This document shows, in pieces, positions 48,701 to 55,968 of a stretch of DNA of 64,000 bases. The position numbers and the translations under genes are program-made. The notes beneath the pieces are model-generated. The model did no database searches. It was not told the origin of the DNA and saw only the letters and a program-made list of their open reading frames with translations. Position 1 is the stretch's first letter. Each line of letters starts with the position of its first letter. Source of the DNA: Mesorhizobium loti (lineage in GTDB: Bacteria; Pseudomonadota; Alphaproteobacteria; Rhizobiales; Rhizobiaceae); assembly GCF_003148495.1 (NCBI RefSeq), contig NZ_QGGH01000007.1:124001-188000 (forward strand), read 5' to 3'.

Positions 48701-51700
48701 ATGGGTCAACGACCAATCTGCTCAAGAAGTATGCCTCGGATGGTCTTACGCTAATGGACGAGGCGAGAGTCACCGTTGCCGGTGATGGTCTTTCCATCAC
48801 AACGGAATCTGGTGTTACTACCAACGACGACAATTTTCCCCAGAAGCGGACGGACGTTACCGCGCTCAACGCCGATGGTTCGAAAGTACGTACCGTTAGC
48901 CGTTTCGATGGCTCGGTGCTAACCAGTGCGCTCGCTACGACCACAAGCGCAAACGGCCTCTCGATCACCACCAATTGGGATCTATTTGGAGCCAATCCCC
49001 TCAGTGAGGATTCAACCGACGTTACCACGATCAATGCTGACGGAACGAATACAAGAACCGTCACCAACTTCAAAGCCGATGGCTCGCAGCTGTCAAAATT
49101 CATCACCGCCACTAGTGTCGACGGCAAAACTGCAACGACACAGGAGGACATAGACGGCACCGTGGGTATCGACAGAATTACCATCTACGACCGACGGATA
49201 CTCTCCGACGCCACAATCATCGAAACGGTCAAGAGGCAAACCACCTCCGGCGTTTTGCTCGATAGCCAGGTTGCGACTACCAGTGGTGACGGACGCAAGA
49301 CATCGATCACACGCGACAGCGATGGCGACGGCACTGTCGACCAGACGGAAGTAACGACCAGGGGGGTCGATGGGTCCGTCACGCTTGTTATCGATGATTT
49401 CAGCTCGGCTAATCATAAAACAAGTGAAACCAGGGTTACGACAAGCGCCGATGGCCTTACGACCGTTTCCGACTGGGATTTCAATGGCGACGGAACGGTT
49501 GATCAACGGCGAACAACAATCGCGAAAGTGCTGGGTGACGGGGGGTATCAAACTTCGTCAACCGACGTGAACGGAACTGCGGGAAGCGTAATCAGCATCG
49601 GTAGGACAATGGATACCGACGATGGTCAGTACTCATTCAATGGCGTCGATTATGACCAGGATAACTACTGGGATATATCGGATAACAGGTTCACCAATCT
49701 CGATGGCTCGGTGGTTGACACTATTCACACGAAGGCTATCGCACGAGATGTTTCAAAGCTTATTCCAGGATTTGTCTATTGGAAGCAGGCGATAGCCAAC
49801 AATATCGTCATGAAAACAAGCTCGGACGGACTTACAACGACGAGCTATTTTGACTATGACGGCAATGCCACGGACCCGTCGACAGCTCCTAGTAACGCCC
49901 CGAACCTGACGGGTTATGAGGTCATAGCTGTTTCCCAACAGCAGATCGACGGATCAGTATCGACAGCTTTTACCGAGAGGAATGGAAGCGGGGCCGTTGT
50001 CGCAAACGGCATCATGACCGTCAGCATAGATGGCATGACCACCACGTTGCTCAAGGATGCCGATAACAATGGCACCTATGAACATCGGGAAATGGCCGTA
50101 ACGCGTATCGACGGCTCGATCCGCAAGGTCGCGACCGACTACAATGCTAGCGGCGTCGTGACGCAGACTGTGACCACGGATGTCAGCGCCGACCGTAAGT
50201 CCACCTCGGTCGTCGCCGCAAATGGAACGACCGGAACCGGGACCACAACCGGCGCGGGCGTCGAATTCATCGCCACTGGCACAACGAACGACACCATCAC
50301 AGGCAGCGCGGGTGACGACCACATCCAGGGCGGAGCCGGCATCGACACACTCAACGGCGGCGCTGGCGATGATCTTCTCGACGGCGGCACTGGTGCCGAC
50401 ATCATGAAGGGCAATGCCGGCAATGACACTTATGTCGTCGACGATGCCGGCGACCAGGTGATAGAGGCCGCCAGCGAAGGCATCGATATGGTGCTGAGCT
50501 CGGTTACCTACACGATTTTCTACGCGGACGTGGAGAACCTGACGTTGACCGGCACCGCTGCGATCGACGGCACAGGCAATGTGTCATCGAATGTTCTGAC
50601 CGGCAACTCTGGTGACAATCGACTCACCGGAAACGGTGGCAATGACACGTTCTTCGGGGGGGCTGGTAACGATTTTATGCTCGGCAACACGGGTAACGAT
50701 ACAATGCGCGGCGGCGGCGGGAACGATCATCTTGAAGGTGCCGAGGGCAATGACAACTACGTGTTTCAACGCGGCGACGGCAACGATTATGTAGGCGATT
50801 TCCGCGCTACCAAGAAGGTCGGCTCGAGTGATACCGCTGCGGCTCAGGCTTTGGGCGTGTCCGCCACTGGTATAGTCAACACATGGGTCGGTGGTTACAT
50901 GTGGAGTACTACTGCCAATCAACTGCTCATACTGGGTGATGCCGGCAGCGACACCCTGACGCTTTCAGGTGGCATAGTAGCTGAGGATCTATCCTTTGCA
51001 TGGACTGGGCGGGATGGAGACGATCTTACTATTACAATTGCGGGAGGCTCGTCCGGCGACAGTGTAACACTCGGTCAAGAGGCGTTTGCTGGAGCGAGAA
51101 TCGATAAGCTTGCGCTGGATGGTATGAGCGCAACCAATTTCATTGTTGTCGGCGCGGTCGGAGGAACCGCAAACGCTGGAACTGGGTCCAACATAATCTT
51201 TGGCCTTGCTGGGAACGAAACACTGTGGGGCAATACTGGAACGGACATAATTTACGCTGGCGCGGGAAATGATGTGCTCTCCGCCGGGACGGGCGATGAC
51301 ACGTTGGTCGGCGGGACCGGCAATGACTATGAGAACGGTGAAGGTGGTAGCGACCGTTACGTGTACCGGCGAGGTGATGGCGCCGATACTGTCGAAGATT
51401 TCAGCATGATCGTGACGACGGCTGCGGCCGATGTAAGCGCCGCCCAGGCCTTGGGTGTTTCCGCTACTGGGTACACCAATACATGGATCGGTGGCTATCT
51501 CTGGCAGACAAGTACGAACAGCCTGCTGAAGCTGATCGATGGCACCGGCTCCGACACGTTGTCGCTGGAAGGCGGCATCAAGGCGGATGACCTTTCCTTC
51601 TCATGGATAGGGGTTGGTGGGGATAATCTTCAACTTGCCATAGCCGGAGGTCCTGCTGGCGACAGCATCCGGTTGGATCAGCAGAAGACAGGTGTTGCAA

Positions 51701-52899
51701 AGATCGAAAAACTCCAGCTCGATGGGCTTGGGCCAGTGAACTTGTTCGTCGCGCCATCGTCGGGTGGAACGATTAGTGCCGGCAGCGGTTCAAACATTAT
51801 CTTTGGGCTATCTGGCAATGAATCGCTCTACGGCAATAGCGGCGTTGACGTGATCTATGGCGGGGCTGGCAATGACTGGATGGCTGGTGGGGCCGGCAAT
51901 GATACATTATTTGGGCAGGCCGGGAATGATTACCTGGTTGGTCAGGACGGCGACGATCGATATGTTTATCGGAGAGGCGACCAAGCCGATTCCGTCGACG
52001 ATGCGACCTATGCCGTAACAACCGCCACTGCGGATATCAACGCCGCTGCTGCCCTAGGTGTCTATGCCGGTGGTGTCGTAAACACGTGGGTCGGAGGCTA
52101 TGATTGGGATGCCACCAACAGTCACCTTCTTAAGCGGGGTGAGGCGGGCACTGACACGATAGATCTTCAGGGTATCAAGGCTGACGACCTTTCCTTCTCC
52201 TGGACCGGCGTCGGGCATGATAATCTCGTGATCAACATTGGTGGAGGACCGGCCGGCGACAGTCTCACGCTTTATCAGCAGGGCGTTGTCGGTCGGGTCG
52301 AGCAAATAGCTCTCGACGGGCTGGGCACGATGAACTTCGTCGTCGCCGCCTCAACCGGCGCCATCGCCAACGGCAGCGCCGAAGCTGACATCGTCTTCGG
52401 TCTCACCGGCAATGAGACGCTCAACGGCAATTCCGGCAATGACATTTTGTCGGGCGGCGCGGGCAACGACACGCTGGTCGGCGGTACTGGCAACGACCAA
52501 TATCGGTTCAGGGCCGGCGATGGCGCCGACACCATTATCGAATCCGGCGACTACAACGACAATGATGAACTTGACTTCGGAAACGGGATCGATGCCAACG
52601 AGCTCTGGTTCGCCCAGCAGGGCAACGACCTCGTTGTTTCGGTGCTCGGCACCACAGACAGGGTGACGGTTAGCGGCTGGTTCACGGGCCAAGGCAATGT
52701 CGTCGAAACGCTGAAGTCCGGCGACGGAAAGAGGCTGCATTCGTCCGATGTCGCGACGCTGGTCGCCGCCATGGCCGGTTTCGATCCGGCTACCTCGCCG
52801 ACCGGTTCGGGCATCCAACCCAACGATCCGCGCCTTGGCGACCCGAGCCAGACCGGCACCATAGCGGCCGCCATGCAGCATACGTGGATGGCGGCCTGA
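42799..52899 (+). CDS. Giant repeat-rich RTX protein, probable type I secretion substrate
   Basis: About 3,366 residues, with no N-terminal signal peptide. In order: a ~200-residue unique N-terminus; a Ser/Pro/Gly-rich linker; a glycine-rich hydrophobic stretch (VAGVFGGIVGAIGGLVGG, ~390-430); a calcium-loop region (VLLDLSGNGLSINPL, LDLNGDGYQHRTAWAGDGNG, DADGDGKISRSSEF) around 475-600; about 33 degenerate repeats of 54-56 residues with DxDGDGxxD loops and TSADGLT starts (~640-2480); RTX nonapeptides (GGAGNDxLxGG); three ~200-residue modules; and a C-terminal HCBP-related domain ending in AAMQHTWMAA. Start chosen at ATG 42799, with AGGA eight bases upstream. The exporter and adaptor lie just upstream. 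An adhesin, S-layer or matrix protein is more likely than a toxin, since no enzymatic domain is visible. Confidence 0.9.
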   Translation: MADLFNVGTTGGGTARARVAHNPRGQTISESNGQPMRAPAEYDPVASARNAIVDTYNGRSSLSVMGDYKTNGPRDLQRSYNGVIGRGYTGFVADFTAVASYDFGFVGASLGFDLDTLKIGAGVLNEKNALTNKNVDNSGEWGNNPRNIDNMTTGYRDGLSALRDGAFADMHLADTALIDENRLGKYFSGWDFSSIEPKYTGAAHSAGVREWGPKSGLDSPSEHVRSGGERGGTSPRSGADSPAGGSTPSSGGSTGKSTNPGSGRSGMADPSGSPKDSRAPDRSAAPNSYGGSRTPAKNQFASTPAVGPIPDFADDYGTAPPQTAGQMFFNPDTGVEVIVDPDTLKMVPIGQVPIMHITIDPTPTNSIHPMEVPGNPLGAFGNAVAGVFGGIVGAIGGLVGGIVGGIAHAIGGIFGGGGGSHGGSDHSSSGSGSGGMGNSVHGTPAVGDHAGNHDGIGHDSNNGWGGHPVLLDLSGNGLSINPLSSSSQFLDLNGDGYQHRTAWAGDGNGVLVLDADGDGKISRSSEFVFTEWDQTATSDLDALKSVFDTNHNGVLDSGDDRWSDFKVMVNGQLVSLASLGIASIGLTATGSGQNFADGSAITGTATYTRTDGTTGAVGDAVLASDANGYIVKTTTVTNGDGSKTTTLGGYDRDGTLAFQNCITVSADGLSTTTQFDDDGNGTYERSQSDVTSITAGVRRRVVSDFNADGSLVQRTTTTTSADKTTVTTALDQDGDGVTDQTQVFVKNADGSTTTTVSENSVNGTLLRKVVTTSSADGLTKTVQSDSTGYGVFDLTSNETTVVAGDGTRTKTVAETSRGGALIDRELTVTSADGRTRTVSHDLDGDGIYETHDVTAITTGAGSSTVTTVSTFSSSNVLIGKTVATTSSDGLSKTVSTDSNGDGQGDLVSSDVTVVGTGGSLAETQQVKSRDGTLLSSTITNTSADRKTISISTEFDGDGHVDMAKSILIDAVGVTTSTVSQFNADGSLVGRTYDQTSADGFSLTHKADIDGDGTYDTVVTDVTTTDAFSNRTRTVMTKSANGTLAGTSAITTSADSLTQTQKDDVDGNGTIDRTTVTATVLGGDGSRTVTATTTSATGALLAKTEVKTSTDRQTITTKIDADGDGDIDRTEVTVRNADGSTTQTVTDTSASGVQIDQTVKTTSGNGLWSSVSHNIDGGVDDTFWDITGLNSDGSKTQTLEDFSNDGTLLTKRIVTTSGNGLSLTSQTDADGDGVVESKSIDVTVLNADGATTRTVSSLGGTGASIGKTMATTSANGQALTISSDLDGDGLFDLVSSDVKLLSSNGSTSETLQVKSRNGSLLSSSTTSSSADRKTISIATDADGDGHVDTVKTIIVDNTGLTTSTMNIYNPDGSLAVRTFDQASANGLSLTSKADIDGDGTYDSVVNDVTAIDASGNRTRTVTRKSGNGTLIGSSSVVTSPNGLTQTEKDDINADGTVDRTIVTATVLGSDGSRTVSATTTSTSGAVLSKTAATTSADQKTITTTIDANGDGHVDQTQVTVRNTDGSTTQTVTDTAANGVQIDKTVTTTSANGLWTSVAYNIDGKTDDTHWDITSLNNDGSKREIVEDFSNDGTLLNKRTITTSGNGLSVTSQTDADGDGIIESKSGDVTVLNVDGSTTRTVSALAGTGTLIGKTITTISANGLTSTVQADLDGNGTIDRTSNATTILGVDGSKTDTVAVKNANNVQIAFYQTITSGDGDTVTTTRDVDGNGTIDASSTTTLNANGSTTMVNRTYAVGVVTSSATRTVSANALSNTLATDLDGNGTIDQSMTDVIVLNADGSKTETITDFDGAGAVRDKTTVVTSANGLTKTMTWAAVGTTTSRSKVDTNLLNADGSTTETIDYKRANGTLESRTVTTVSANKLTTTITKDVNGDGTIDITTTSAEAPDGSVTTTTTGPNSSSGTSSTTSKATTASANGLTTSTVYGATLNQYVAGITGKITSTTTLGADGSTTNLLKKYASDGLTLMDEARVTVAGDGLSITTESGVTTNDDNFPQKRTDVTALNADGSKVRTVSRFDGSVLTSALATTTSANGLSITTNWDLFGANPLSEDSTDVTTINADGTNTRTVTNFKADGSQLSKFITATSVDGKTATTQEDIDGTVGIDRITIYDRRILSDATIIETVKRQTTSGVLLDSQVATTSGDGRKTSITRDSDGDGTVDQTEVTTRGVDGSVTLVIDDFSSANHKTSETRVTTSADGLTTVSDWDFNGDGTVDQRRTTIAKVLGDGGYQTSSTDVNGTAGSVISIGRTMDTDDGQYSFNGVDYDQDNYWDISDNRFTNLDGSVVDTIHTKAIARDVSKLIPGFVYWKQAIANNIVMKTSSDGLTTTSYFDYDGNATDPSTAPSNAPNLTGYEVIAVSQQQIDGSVSTAFTERNGSGAVVANGIMTVSIDGMTTTLLKDADNNGTYEHREMAVTRIDGSIRKVATDYNASGVVTQTVTTDVSADRKSTSVVAANGTTGTGTTTGAGVEFIATGTTNDTITGSAGDDHIQGGAGIDTLNGGAGDDLLDGGTGADIMKGNAGNDTYVVDDAGDQVIEAASEGIDMVLSSVTYTIFYADVENLTLTGTAAIDGTGNVSSNVLTGNSGDNRLTGNGGNDTFFGGAGNDFMLGNTGNDTMRGGGGNDHLEGAEGNDNYVFQRGDGNDYVGDFRATKKVGSSDTAAAQALGVSATGIVNTWVGGYMWSTTANQLLILGDAGSDTLTLSGGIVAEDLSFAWTGRDGDDLTITIAGGSSGDSVTLGQEAFAGARIDKLALDGMSATNFIVVGAVGGTANAGTGSNIIFGLAGNETLWGNTGTDIIYAGAGNDVLSAGTGDDTLVGGTGNDYENGEGGSDRYVYRRGDGADTVEDFSMIVTTAAADVSAAQALGVSATGYTNTWIGGYLWQTSTNSLLKLIDGTGSDTLSLEGGIKADDLSFSWIGVGGDNLQLAIAGGPAGDSIRLDQQKTGVAKIEKLQLDGLGPVNLFVAPSSGGTISAGSGSNIIFGLSGNESLYGNSGVDVIYGGAGNDWMAGGAGNDTLFGQAGNDYLVGQDGDDRYVYRRGDQADSVDDATYAVTTATADINAAAALGVYAGGVVNTWVGGYDWDATNSHLLKRGEAGTDTIDLQGIKADDLSFSWTGVGHDNLVINIGGGPAGDSLTLYQQGVVGRVEQIALDGLGTMNFVVAASTGAIANGSAEADIVFGLTGNETLNGNSGNDILSGGAGNDTLVGGTGNDQYRFRAGDGADTIIESGDYNDNDELDFGNGIDANELWFAQQGNDLVVSVLGTTDRVTVSGWFTGQGNVVETLKSGDGKRLHSSDVATLVAAMAGFDPATSPTGSGIQPNDPRLGDPSQTGTIAAAMQHTWMAA
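45451..47766 (+). repeat. Segmental duplication of seven repeats inside the RTX gene (2 x 1,158 bp)
   Basis: Repeats beginning TSSDGLSK at 45451 and TSANGQAL at 46609 start two blocks of seven repeats each. The repeats correspond in order: LVSSDV, SADRKTISI, KADIDGDGTYD, KDDxxxxGTxDRT, TVRNxDGSTTQTVTDT, LWxSV, SQTDADGDG. Each block is exactly 1,158 bp (386 codons), so a single tandem duplication in frame explains them. Confidence 0.85.
50752..52494 (+). repeat. Three tandem ~200-residue RTX modules in the RTX gene
   Basis: Modules at 50752-51351, 51352-51954 and 51955-52494 each run from (D)RYVYRRGD through a conserved AAQALGVSATG...NTWVGGY segment, DDLSFSWTG, AGDSxxLxQ, LDGLG and SNIIFGLxGNExLxGN to RTX nonapeptides. 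The third is about 60 bp shorter. The non-RTX part looks like a beta-rich carbohydrate- or calcium-binding insert. Confidence 0.85.
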
Positions 52900-52951
52900 G
52901 AAGGTGAATATCGCGGGGCCTCGAACCGGGCTCGGCGTCGCGACGACCAGC

Positions 52952-53352
52952 ATGAAATCAAAGCTGCTGGACCTCGAACTTGAGAAGGAGAATCTAGCCC
53001 GAGAGCTTCAGGCGATGGCAGCCGCTGAAAGCATTGCGAGTTTCATCCGGCAGCGGTGACGGTCTACCGTCGGCAAGTATCCGAACTCCAGGACGCGTTG
53101 CAATCAGACGAGCGCGAGCGTCACTAGGCGGCGAGGATCATCGGGGCGCTCGTCGCGGGGATTGATATCATTCCGACGGCGGGTAGGGGACAGGTGAGCT
53201 GAAAGTCCGCGGTGCGCTGGCTGAACTTCTCAACCTACCAAATCGCAAACCAGGAACAGCGCCTAACGCTGCATTGATGGTAGCGGGAGACCGCTACATC
53301 GCTAGACCCACTATTGAAGGGGCATTCTTTTGCTATCGGAAGCACGCCGCTT
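52952..53352 (+). pseudogene. Serine recombinase C-terminal remnant
   Basis: Reading across at least two frame changes and two stops gives LLDLELEKENLARELQA, then HPAAVTVYRRQVSELQDALQ, then AARIIGALVAGIDIIPTAGRG, then ELKVRGALAELLNLPNRKPG. This is the order found at the C-terminus of large serine recombinases of rhizobia (coiled coil, H-P-x4-xYRxKV, AxxIxxLxxxIxxxP, LxGxLAxLL). The catalytic domain is gone. It lies directly after the RTX gene and before a tRNA-like fragment. Confidence 0.6.
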
Positions 53353-53365
53353 AGTCGAAACTCTC

Positions 53366-53441
53366 CAGTTCTGAGAGCAGAGGTTGATTGCTGCCCTCCA
53401 AAGGCAGAGGTCATAGGTTCGTATCCTGTCGGGGGGCGCCA
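53366..53441 (+). pseudogene. tRNA-Arg-like 3' fragment (likely attachment-site remnant)
   Basis: An intact-looking anticodon arm (CTGCC-CTCCAAA-GGCAG) and T-arm (ATAGG-TTCGTAT-CCTGT) are followed by a G-rich acceptor strand and CCA at 53439-53441. The pattern resembles rhizobial tRNA-Arg(CCG) with the anticodon changed to CCA. The acceptor 5' strand and a proper D-arm are missing and there is one extra base before the CCA, so it is not a working tRNA. 3' tRNA fragments are typical integration scars. Confidence 0.5.
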
Positions 53442-53829
53442 ACAAAATCAATAGCTTATGCGACCGTTGCAAGTATGCGCCGGCTTGTCCCACATCTTTT
53501 TCCCGCACACATCGCGAATGAGCTGCCTCGGGCGCGCAGCGAACCAATTCGGGCCTTCAATGGAAGAGTCACCCAGTCGCCGAAAACCCGCGTGTCGTGG
53601 GGCTACCCGCAGGCGAGCGTTCGCCAATCCGGAAGTGCGCGCTTGGACTTCAAACACGGCCAGATGACTGAAATCTCCTACAAGCCTAGCACCTCGTCCT
53701 ACGGCCACAGCATATCCAAATTTAGATGGATCGGCGTGACAAGTGCCTGAAAATTGGCATTCAACATTTACTGTCAGTAAGTGTGAGCGTCGCATGCACG
53801 CTTCTACTCAAAATCGAATGGAGATTCAC
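53442..53829. other. Gene-less stretch after the tRNA-like fragment
   Basis: Nothing with motif or ribosome-site support is seen. Short frames on both strands overlap each other and look like chance. The base composition falls towards the right, into the AT-richer operon beyond. Confidence 0.4.
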
Positions 53830-54141
53830 ATGCCAGCGCTCAAGAAGCTCTTTTTGGTGGTATTTACCACGACCGTCGCGGCTTGTCTTGCGGCGTCGCT
53901 GTGCTTGGCAGATGCGCCGAGCGTCAACCTCCACGTAACAAGTGGGCATTCCAACGCAATTCCGACGAATTTGCCTGCGCCCTTGACGACACCACTGCCG
54001 TCATTGACTTGGCACGGAGTGGCTGTTCAAAAGCTTTCCACTACGACTTCGGAAGGCCGTCACGTTCCGCAAGTGCCGTCGGGCCCAACAAATCCTAGCC
54101 AGGCGCAGGCCGAGCAACTGAGCCCGTCTATCGGTGCTTGA
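53830..54141 (+). CDS. Small exported Pro/Ser-rich protein, possibly cut short by an in-frame TGA
   Basis: A 103-residue protein with a signal peptide (MPALKKLFLVVFTTTVAACLAASLCLA) and a Pro/Thr/Ser-rich body. The ATG at 53830 follows GGAG. After the TGA at 54139-54141 the same frame stays open for 56 more codons with similar composition (PPIENPPPASTSPAET, then HDGGGFSSSMGGHPFYPDRYGG) to a TGA at 54310. The gene probably once ended there and carries a nonsense mutation. Function unknown; it may be a low-complexity surface or periplasmic protein. Confidence 0.55.
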   Translation: MPALKKLFLVVFTTTVAACLAASLCLADAPSVNLHVTSGHSNAIPTNLPAPLTTPLPSLTWHGVAVQKLSTTTSEGRHVPQVPSGPTNPSQAQAEQLSPSIGA

Positions 54142-54555
54142 GCGGCCCTGCCGCCGATCGAAAATCCGCCACCGGCCTCCACTTCGCCGGCAGAAACCAA
54201 TCACGCCACGGATGTCGGGTACCATGTGCCGTCGTCCCACGACGGTGGCGGATTTTCCTCTAGTATGGGCGGCCACCCGTTCTACCCCGACCGCTATGGT
54301 GGGCTCATCTGATCGTTCGAAACAACATTCAGGTGCCCGCCAAGCTGAGCCTGCTGGGCGCCTTACCCGGCCTTTTCGGTCTCATTGGGAGCGCATGGGC
54401 GGCACGATTGGCCGGCGGTAGCTGCCCTTCGCGCTGCCGTTCTCGGTTTCATCCGCCATCTGGCTCTCTCCTGCATCTTGCCCGAGATCCGCTCCCATAC
54501 TTGCGTGACGATTACTAGCAGTGTTACGCTTTCAAAAAACAGGGGGATGATCATA

Positions 54556-55260
54556 ATGTGGTTTCGACCAGCTGTACTAGCGTTGGCCGTATTTGCGTCA
54601 GCACCTGCAAACGCACAATCTGATCTCGAAAATCAATATCCTTCCAATAGTCAAATTGAGGACCTAAAAGGGGCACTCGGCGCAGTTCCATTAGGCAGCG
54701 CGCGAGAACTCACTAAGCTTGGGTTCGACCTCATCAAGCATTTCGAAGGCTGGTCGGCCGCAGCATACGACGACCCATCCAAATATTGTACAATTGGCTA
54801 CGGCCATCTTATAGCGTTAAAGCCGTGCCGCTCGATCGATCTTAATGATTTTTCTAAGCCGCTCACTGACCCGCAAGGGATTGCCTTGCTTGAGAAGGAT
54901 ACAAGGAGCGCGAGGGCGTCTGTCGAAAAGTTGGTCAAAGTTGACCTATCGGACGATCAATTCAGCGCTCTTTCTTCTTTTGTATTCAATGTCGGAAAAG
55001 ACAATTTTGCAAACTCGAGTATGCTGTCGCTGATAAACGAGTCAGAATTTGATAAAGCGTCAAAACAATTTGGGCGTTGGGTAAAGTCAAAAGGAAAAGT
55101 ACTTCCCGGACTGGTGACGCGACGAGCATGTGAGGCCACACTTTTCGTAAGCGATCTCACTTACGGAAAGAATGGAAAATTCAGCGAAGCTCAGTGCGAG
55201 ACCCTCGGCGCCGTACCTACCGCTGACCTTGTGGACTTGGACGTCGGTGAGGCAAACTGA
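54556..55260 (+). CDS. Exported T4-type lysozyme (glycoside hydrolase family 24)
   Basis: A 234-residue muramidase. A cleavable signal peptide (MWFRPAVLALAVFASAPANA) precedes the GH24 domain. The catalytic triad matches phage T4 lysozyme in kind and spacing: Glu64, Asp73 and Thr79 (HFEGWSAAAYDDPSKYCTIGYGH). It would cleave peptidoglycan from the periplasmic or outer side. The ATG at 54556 has a GGGGG site nine bases upstream; an ATG at 54547 abuts that site. It is first of a tightly packed three-gene operon. No holin or other phage gene is near, so it is not an obvious prophage lysis gene. Confidence 0.88.
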   Translation: MWFRPAVLALAVFASAPANAQSDLENQYPSNSQIEDLKGALGAVPLGSARELTKLGFDLIKHFEGWSAAAYDDPSKYCTIGYGHLIALKPCRSIDLNDFSKPLTDPQGIALLEKDTRSARASVEKLVKVDLSDDQFSALSSFVFNVGKDNFANSSMLSLINESEFDKASKQFGRWVKSKGKVLPGLVTRRACEATLFVSDLTYGKNGKFSEAQCETLGAVPTADLVDLDVGEAN

Positions 55261-55967
55261 TGATACTTGATTGGCGCTCCATTGGCATTGTGCTGATCGC
55301 TGGTGCTTACGTCACGGTCTGCCACGCCGCCGGCGAAAAATCCTGCATCCAGCATTTTCTCGCGGCGCAATCGCCAGCGCCCGCAAAGGTCGCCGCTATA
55401 GTCAAGAACGTGTCCAGCGCGATCGGCTTGGCCCGGCAAATCCAGATTGTGCCTTGCACGAGCGTGACTGATGCCGAGGCTTTCGTAAGCGACGGCTCCA
55501 ATCCACTGATGCCGGAAGGCAGCGAATATATCATTTACAACCCCCAATGGGTTCAACAGGTTGCGGGTGACCATGACACCGAGTTGGTCACCATATTTGG
55601 CCATGAGATGGGGCATCTGCTGAACGGTGACTTCACCGCCAACAAAGCCAAATCCAGGCACGATAAGGAGGCCGCCGCCGATCAATTTGCAGGTTGTGCA
55701 GTTGCGCGGCTGCATGGAGAGAAGGACCAAATGGATGAGGTGCTACTCCGTCTTCGATCTGCTCCTGATGGATCTGCCGCGGACGACACCTATCCGAGTG
55801 CTGACGAGAGCCTGGAGCAGGCGCATACAGGGTTCGACCACTGTCCTCAGCCACCTGATGATAAAGAGGCTGGGCAGCCGCCTACTGTCACTACGACTGT
55901 AAAAACCGTCGGGAGTGGAAACGCCGCTGTTGTAGGAAATGGAAATAACGTTTCTGTGAGTAAGTGA
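55260..55967 (+). CDS. Exported zinc metallopeptidase (HExxH, M48-like)
   Basis: A 235-residue protein with an N-terminal signal or anchor (SIGIVLIAGAYVTVCHA). The zinc site is His115-Glu-Met-Gly-His119 (TIFGHEMGHLLNGDF) with a downstream Glu137 in EAAADQFAGCAVARL, as in M48-type gluzincins. It is shorter than typical HtpX/Oma1 enzymes and lacks their membrane helices. The C-terminus ends GSGNAAVVGNGNNVSVSK, a beta-type repeat echoed in the next gene product. Its start overlaps the lysozyme stop (TGATG), so the two are coupled. Confidence 0.82.
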   Translation: MILDWRSIGIVLIAGAYVTVCHAAGEKSCIQHFLAAQSPAPAKVAAIVKNVSSAIGLARQIQIVPCTSVTDAEAFVSDGSNPLMPEGSEYIIYNPQWVQQVAGDHDTELVTIFGHEMGHLLNGDFTANKAKSRHDKEAAADQFAGCAVARLHGEKDQMDEVLLRLRSAPDGSAADDTYPSADESLEQAHTGFDHCPQPPDDKEAGQPPTVTTTVKTVGSGNAAVVGNGNNVSVSK

Positions 55968-55968
55968 A

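Noticed and set aside
53366..53441. Functional tRNA gene
   Set aside because: There is no pairing 5' acceptor strand, a poor D-arm and an extra base before the CCA; only the 3' half is tRNA-like.
54556..55260. Prophage lysis cassette
   Set aside because: The neighbours are a peptidase and an unknown exported protein, with no holin, spanin, tail or integrase genes in the surrounding few kilobases.
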